Shown here: positions 60,038-64,000 of the stretch, piece after piece
Position numbering within the stretch: position 1 is the stretch's first letter
How the letters are laid out: each line of letters begins with the position of its first letter
From: UBA11606 sp965243715
GTDB taxonomy: Bacteria; Actinomycetota; Acidimicrobiia; Acidimicrobiales; Aldehydirespiratoraceae
DNA length: 64,000 nt
Assembly: GCA_965243715.1 (NCBI GenBank)
Contig: CBDEVU010000018.1
Coordinates: 1-64,000, forward strand
Reading direction: 5' to 3'
Notes under the pieces: model-generated
Told to the model about the DNA's origin: nothing
The model's input: only the letters and a program-made list of their open reading frames with translations
The model's database searches: none
Translations under genes and position numbers: made by a program

Positions 60038-60792
60038 CCGTTTATCTAGTAGGTGCGGGCCCAGGGGCCGCTGACCTTTTAACCCTTCGTGCCGCTCGTC
60101 TCCTAGGCAAAGCCGATGTGGTCATCCACGACCGCCTAGTGGGCGAGGAGATTTTCGATTTCATTGCTCCGTGGGCCGAACGGATTGACGTGGGCAAGGA
60201 TCCGCACGGTCGGGTCACGTCCCAAGACGAGATCAACCGTCTACTGGTGCGCGCCGGGAAGCGGGGCGGAACCGTGGTACGGCTGAAGGGGGGCGATCCG
60301 TTTATCTTTGGCCGTGGGGGAGAGGAGGCTCTCGCCCTGCAAGCGGCCGGCCTCGATGTCGCTGTCGTTCCCGGTATCAGTAGTTCGGTGGCCGCACCGG
60401 CCATGGCGGGCGTTTCGGTAACTCAGCGGGGCCTATCGAGTGGCTTCACCGTACTCACCGGTCATCAGGATCCGAAAACGGCTCGACCCATCGACTGGGA
60501 CGCCGCGGCCCGGTTGGGCACCACGCTGGTGGTCTTGATGGGAGCCCGACGGGCCGCCGAAATTTCTCTCCGACTGCAGGAAGGGGGGATGGCACCGGAA
60601 ACACCGGTGGCGGTCATAACCAACGCCACGACCCCCGATCAAACCGTCGCCTACCTTCCCTTGATCGCGCTCGGGGAGCGCCCCGTCGTGAACCCAGCTG
60701 TGATCGTAATCGGTGAGGTTGCGGGTAGCCCCGTGCTCGACCCTCAGGACCCGACACTTCGTCAAATCATCAGCGAACCACAGAGGACGTGA
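60034..60792 (+). CDS. cobA: Uroporphyrinogen-III C-methyltransferase
   Basis: 252 aa. SAM-dependent methylation of uroporphyrinogen III at C2 and C7 to precorrin-2. Signatures: VGAGPGAADLLTLRAARLL, ADVVIHDRLV, RLKGGDPFIFGRGGEE, VVPGISSSVAAPAMAGV. Overlaps both neighbours by ATGA/GTGA. Precorrin-2 also leads to cobalamin, which the mutase in this window needs. Confidence 0.93.
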   Translation: MTVYLVGAGPGAADLLTLRAARLLGKADVVIHDRLVGEEIFDFIAPWAERIDVGKDPHGRVTSQDEINRLLVRAGKRGGTVVRLKGGDPFIFGRGGEEALALQAAGLDVAVVPGISSSVAAPAMAGVSVTQRGLSSGFTVLTGHQDPKTARPIDWDAAARLGTTLVVLMGARRAAEISLRLQEGGMAPETPVAVITNATTPDQTVAYLPLIALGERPVVNPAVIVIGEVAGSPVLDPQDPTLRQIISEPQRT

Positions 60793-62594
60793 TCGTGACC
60801 ATCACCGAAAACCCGATGCCATACTTGCTACCCGCGGTGACCGACCCGGAAATGCGGGCCGATATCGAGAAGTTCAAGGTCATGCTCGACCGCTACCTCG
60901 GCGGCGACCTGAGCGAGGACGAGTTTCGTGTCTTTAGGCTGACCAACGGGGTCTACGGGCAACGCCAAGGCGGGACGAACCAGATGATTCGGGTTCGTAT
61001 GCCCTACGGTTCGATTACCCCAGACCAACTCGACATGCTGGCCCATATCGCGGAGCGATACTCACGGGGTTGGGGCCACATTACTACTCGTCAGAATCTG
61101 CAATTCCACTTTATTGAACTCACTAAACTCCCCGAAGTCATGACGCTAATGGGATCGGTGGGGTTGACTACCCGTGAGGCCTGCGGCGACACCATCCGCA
61201 ACGTTCAGGGTTGTCACCTTGCGGGGGCCTGTCCGTTTGAGATCCTCGATATCTCGGCTTGGGCTCAGGCCGCCAACGATCATTTTCTGCGGAATCCATT
61301 AGGCCAGCGACTGCCTCGGAAGTTCAAGATCAACTTCTCGGGCTGCGAAACCGACTGCGGCCAGGCCATGTTCAATGACGCCGGGGTGATTCCGGCCACT
61401 CGGCTACGCAACGATGGCACTACCGAGGTTGGCTTCCGCGTGTACATCGCGGGAGGGTTGGGTACTACCCCGTTTGCGGCCCGGGCGATCGAAGAGTTCA
61501 CGCCCAAGGAAAACCTCATTCCCACCATCGAGGCGATTGTTCGCACCTTCGAACAAACCGGGAAGCGCGATAACAAACTTCGGGCTCGTATGAAGTGGGT
61601 TGTAGAGACGCTGGGGTTCGAAGAAACCCAACGACGGGTGCTCAAGAACCGCCAGTTCCTTTCGGCCTCCGCCACCTGGCCGGGGGGAATCCCGGCCGTT
61701 GTAAAGCGCCACGGTGATACTCCGGCCGGACTTGGCTTGGGGGCCGTCGCTACGCCGATAGGTCAAGGAGTGCGCGTGCAACTCGGCGGGCTTACGTTGT
61801 ACCAGCGATGGGACCAGGCCAACGTGGTACGCGGGGTGGCCAACGGATCGGTGTCGGCCTACGCTTGGTGTGAGTTGGGTGATCTCACGGCCATGCAACT
61901 TCGCGGTGTGGCCGCAATCCAGCGGGACTTCGAGGTCGACGTGCGTGCCACGAACCGGCAGAACTTCATTCTACGCGGCCTGGCAGAGGAACAACTACCA
62001 GACCTCTACGACCGCCTGGTGGAACTCTCGATGGCGACCCCTGGCGCTGAACTCATCCGCGACGTCGTGGCATGCCCTGGTGCCGACACCTGCAACTTGG
62101 CCGTGACCCAGTCCCGCGGCTTGGCCAAAGCCATCGCCGACGCGCTAGAGCGCGAAGGCCTAGCCGAGGTGGGCGGGCTGAGGATCAACATTTCGGGGTG
62201 CCCGAACTCATGCGGTCATCATCACACCGCTGACATTGGCTTTCACGGAGTGGAGCGCAGAGTTCACGGCCGAGCCGCGCCCGGCTACCAGATGCTGCTC
62301 GGCGGTTACGTCGGCGAAGCCCAAGCACATTTCGGTGAGCGGGCGCTGCGGTTGCCAGCCAAGAACGCTCCCGAGGCGGTCGTGCGGGTGGTTCGGCGGT
62401 TTGTCGATGAGCGGCTGGCCGCGGAATCGTTTCGCGGCTGGATTGAGCGGGTTGGTGGGACGAAGGTGTTAGCGGCCGAACTCAAAGAACTCGACCACTT
62501 CCCCGAGCCGGCACAGAACCCTGACTTCTATATAGACTACGATGAGTTCGTTCCGTTCAGCGCGGAGATCGGCGAGTCGGAGTGTGCCACATGA
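60789..62594 (+). CDS. Ferredoxin-dependent sulfite/nitrite reductase family (siroheme, 4Fe-4S)
   Basis: 601 aa. Two ferredoxin-like half domains around the siroheme/4Fe-4S site: DTIRNVQGCHLAGACPFEIL and FSGCETDCGQA in the first half, and the four-cysteine cluster VACPGADTCNLAVTQSRG and ISGCPNSCGHHHTADIG in the second. GTG 60789 overlaps the cobA stop (GTGA), with AGGA just upstream. Operon with siroheme synthesis, rhodanese and metZ points to assimilatory sulfite reduction, although nitrite cannot be excluded. Confidence 0.9.
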   Translation: MIVTITENPMPYLLPAVTDPEMRADIEKFKVMLDRYLGGDLSEDEFRVFRLTNGVYGQRQGGTNQMIRVRMPYGSITPDQLDMLAHIAERYSRGWGHITTRQNLQFHFIELTKLPEVMTLMGSVGLTTREACGDTIRNVQGCHLAGACPFEILDISAWAQAANDHFLRNPLGQRLPRKFKINFSGCETDCGQAMFNDAGVIPATRLRNDGTTEVGFRVYIAGGLGTTPFAARAIEEFTPKENLIPTIEAIVRTFEQTGKRDNKLRARMKWVVETLGFEETQRRVLKNRQFLSASATWPGGIPAVVKRHGDTPAGLGLGAVATPIGQGVRVQLGGLTLYQRWDQANVVRGVANGSVSAYAWCELGDLTAMQLRGVAAIQRDFEVDVRATNRQNFILRGLAEEQLPDLYDRLVELSMATPGAELIRDVVACPGADTCNLAVTQSRGLAKAIADALEREGLAEVGGLRINISGCPNSCGHHHTADIGFHGVERRVHGRAAPGYQMLLGGYVGEAQAHFGERALRLPAKNAPEAVVRVVRRFVDERLAAESFRGWIERVGGTKVLAAELKELDHFPEPAQNPDFYIDYDEFVPFSAEIGESECAT

Positions 62595-63007
62595 GTACAG
62601 CGGGGCAAATACCCGAACTCGAACTGACCGAAGCTTGGGCGATTTTGCGTGACGATCCCCAGGCCGTTCTCATTGACGTTCGTACGCCGGAGGAATGGAA
62701 GCTAGTTGGTGTGCCAGTTCTGGACAGCATCAACAAGTCGCCTCGTTTGGCGTACTGGACCGCCTACGGCACTGGGGCGCCCAACCAAGCGTTCCTCAGT
62801 GAGGCCACCGGCGATCTGGACCCCGATACGCCCTTACTCTTCTTGTGCCGCTCCGGCGTGCGCTCGAAGGCCGCGGCGGGCTTGGTGGCTCTTCACGGGT
62901 TCACAACGACGTATAACATCACCGCTGGTTTCGAGGGTAATCTGGGGCCGAATGGGCAGCGCAAGACGGGCTGGCGTGACTGCGGCCTTCCGTGGCGGCA
63001 TACCTGA
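62591..63007 (+). CDS. Rhodanese-like sulfurtransferase
   Basis: 138 aa from ATG 62591 (ATGA overlap with the reductase stop). The single rhodanese domain shows AVLIDVRTPEEWKLVGV and the catalytic Cys loop FLCRSGVRSKAAA. It probably handles sulfane sulfur in the assimilation operon. metZ follows 13 bp later. Confidence 0.9.
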   Translation: MSTAGQIPELELTEAWAILRDDPQAVLIDVRTPEEWKLVGVPVLDSINKSPRLAYWTAYGTGAPNQAFLSEATGDLDPDTPLLFLCRSGVRSKAAAGLVALHGFTTTYNITAGFEGNLGPNGQRKTGWRDCGLPWRHT

Positions 63008-63020
63008 TGAAGTTGGGCTG

Positions 63021-64000
63021 ATGAAGTCGGAGGAGTTCGGCGAGGCCACCCGCCTCGTGCGGGGAGGCCTCAACCGTTCGGCGTTCGATGAGACCGCCGA
63101 GGCCATGTATCTCACGTCGGGTTTCGTCTACGCCAGCGCGGCGGAAGCTCAGGCGGCCTTTGCGGGCGATATCGATCGTTACATCTATGGCCGCTACGGC
63201 AACCCAACCGTCACCGTCTTCGAGGAGCGGTTGCGGTTGATCGAAGGAGCCGAGGTTTGCCGAGCCACGGCGAGTGGTATGGCGGCCGTCTTTGCGTCGC
63301 TCGCCTGTTTTCTCAAGGCAGGCGACAAGCTAGTCGCGTCGCGGGCGCTCTTTGGTTCGTGCAGCGTGATCGTCACCGAGATACTGCCCCGCTATGGCAT
63401 CGAGACGGTGCTGGTCGATGGCCGCGACCTAGATCAATGGCAGGCCGCGCTGGCCGGCGGAGCGCAGGCGGTGTTCTTGGAAACCCCATCGAACCCCGGA
63501 TTAGAGATTATAGATCTGGACGCGGTATGCGATTTTGCTCACGCCGCCGGTGCGCTAGTCGTCGTCGACAATGTTTTTGCTTCCCCCGTCCTCCAGCACC
63601 CGATGCGGTTCGGGGCCGACATCGTTGTCTACTCGGCCACCAAACACATCGATGGCCAAGGCCGCACCCTCGGCGGGGCGGTACTCTGCACGGAGGACTT
63701 CGACGGCGAGCACCTGCAGGATTTTATGCGTCACACCGGGCCCTCCCTCAGTCCGTTCAACGCGTGGGTGCTCACCAAAGGACTCGAAACGTTGCGACTG
63801 CGCGTCGATGCGCAGTCGCGCGCCGCGGCGACAATTGCGGCGGTGTTGTCGGCTCACCCGCGGGTACGAGAGTTGCGCTATCCCACGCTCGAGAGCCATC
63901 CCGACGTCGAACTTGCTCGTCGGCAGATGGAATCGGGTGGCACAGTGGTGTGTTTCACGTTGGAAGGCGAAGAAGCCGATGCCTTCCGGGTGGTCGATAC
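63021..64000 (+). CDS. metZ: O-succinylhomoserine sulfhydrylase, 3' end outside window
   Basis: At least 326 aa visible; a PLP enzyme of the Cys/Met gamma-family. ATG 63021 (MKSEEFGEATRLVRGGLNR). Signatures: RYGNPTVTVFEERLRLIEGA, SGMAAVFASL, LFGSCSVIVTEILPRYGIE, ETPSNPGLEIIDL, VVVDNVFASPVLQHPMRFG, and YSATKHIDGQGR with the PLP lysine. It incorporates sulfide from the upstream reductase into homocysteine. Alternative: cystathionine gamma-synthase; the operon favours sulfhydrylase. Confidence 0.85.
   Translation, partial: MKSEEFGEATRLVRGGLNRSAFDETAEAMYLTSGFVYASAAEAQAAFAGDIDRYIYGRYGNPTVTVFEERLRLIEGAEVCRATASGMAAVFASLACFLKAGDKLVASRALFGSCSVIVTEILPRYGIETVLVDGRDLDQWQAALAGGAQAVFLETPSNPGLEIIDLDAVCDFAHAAGALVVVDNVFASPVLQHPMRFGADIVVYSATKHIDGQGRTLGGAVLCTEDFDGEHLQDFMRHTGPSLSPFNAWVLTKGLETLRLRVDAQSRAAATIAAVLSAHPRVRELRYPTLESHPDVELARRQMESGGTVVCFTLEGEEADAFRVVD

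Overview
The window looks like a high-GC actinobacterial chromosome segment, most plausibly a marine methylotrophic member of the Acidimicrobiia. This is inferred from gene content, not from a marker phylogeny. Supporting signs are a DUF222/HNH (13E12-type) gene, many GTG starts, frequent 1-8 nt gene overlaps, and promoters whose -10 box lies 6 nt before the start codon (leaderless mRNAs). No rRNA, tRNA, CRISPR array or insertion sequence is visible.

Layout. 1-9.4 kb: a helicase cut by the window edge, then folate and one-carbon genes (folD, serA with a DUF1015 partner, folC, metF, fhs) and a GntR regulator. 9.5-14.5 kb: a flavin/GcvT demethylating dehydrogenase with its own ETF (etfB, etfA) and an IclR regulator. 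14.6-16.9 kb: proS, a small hypothetical gene, and a structured leader. 16.9-21.4 kb: an NAD-type formate dehydrogenase whose catalytic subunit is a selenoprotein and is split over two genes in permuted order. 21.5-26.2 kb: meaB, a two-subunit B12-dependent acyl-CoA mutase, MarR and an acyl-CoA dehydrogenase. 26.3-30.1 kb: a three-subunit molybdenum hydroxylase and a MoaD-like protein. 30.2-35.4 kb: DMT and MFS transporters, an aldehyde dehydrogenase, a SET-domain protein and a DUF222/HNH protein. 35.5-43.3 kb: LysR, MttB-like methyltransferase, DapA-family protein, aldehyde dehydrogenase, DAO-family oxidase and two SDRs. 43.3-50.8 kb: a DM13 membrane protein, then LysR divergent from a serine-cycle operon (mcl, mtkA, mtkB, ppc). 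50.9-58.4 kb: IclR, a second MttB, a Rieske oxygenase, a second flavin/GcvT dehydrogenase and a DddP-type DMSP lyase. 58.4-64 kb: a 2OG-Fe oxygenase, then siroheme synthesis, sulfite reductase, rhodanese and metZ (cut by the window edge).

How it fits together. MttB-like enzymes, a Rieske oxygenase and flavin/GcvT dehydrogenases would strip methyl groups from betaines and related compounds. Methyl- and methylene-tetrahydrofolate could be oxidised by MetF, FolD and Fhs to formate, and by the Sec-formate dehydrogenase to CO2 with NADH, or assimilated through the serine cycle (PEP carboxylase, malate thiokinase, malyl-CoA lyase) and SerA. Three promoter regions (serA/folC, fhs-metF, and the first iclR) carry the same pair of 17-bp palindromes at exactly 18-bp spacing, which suggests a one-carbon regulon controlled by that IclR protein.

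Caveat: five genes carry apparent small frame disruptions (near 9784, 24430, 24970, 37442 and 37978). These may be sequencing or assembly indels, recent mutations, or in the repeat-borne cases slippage.
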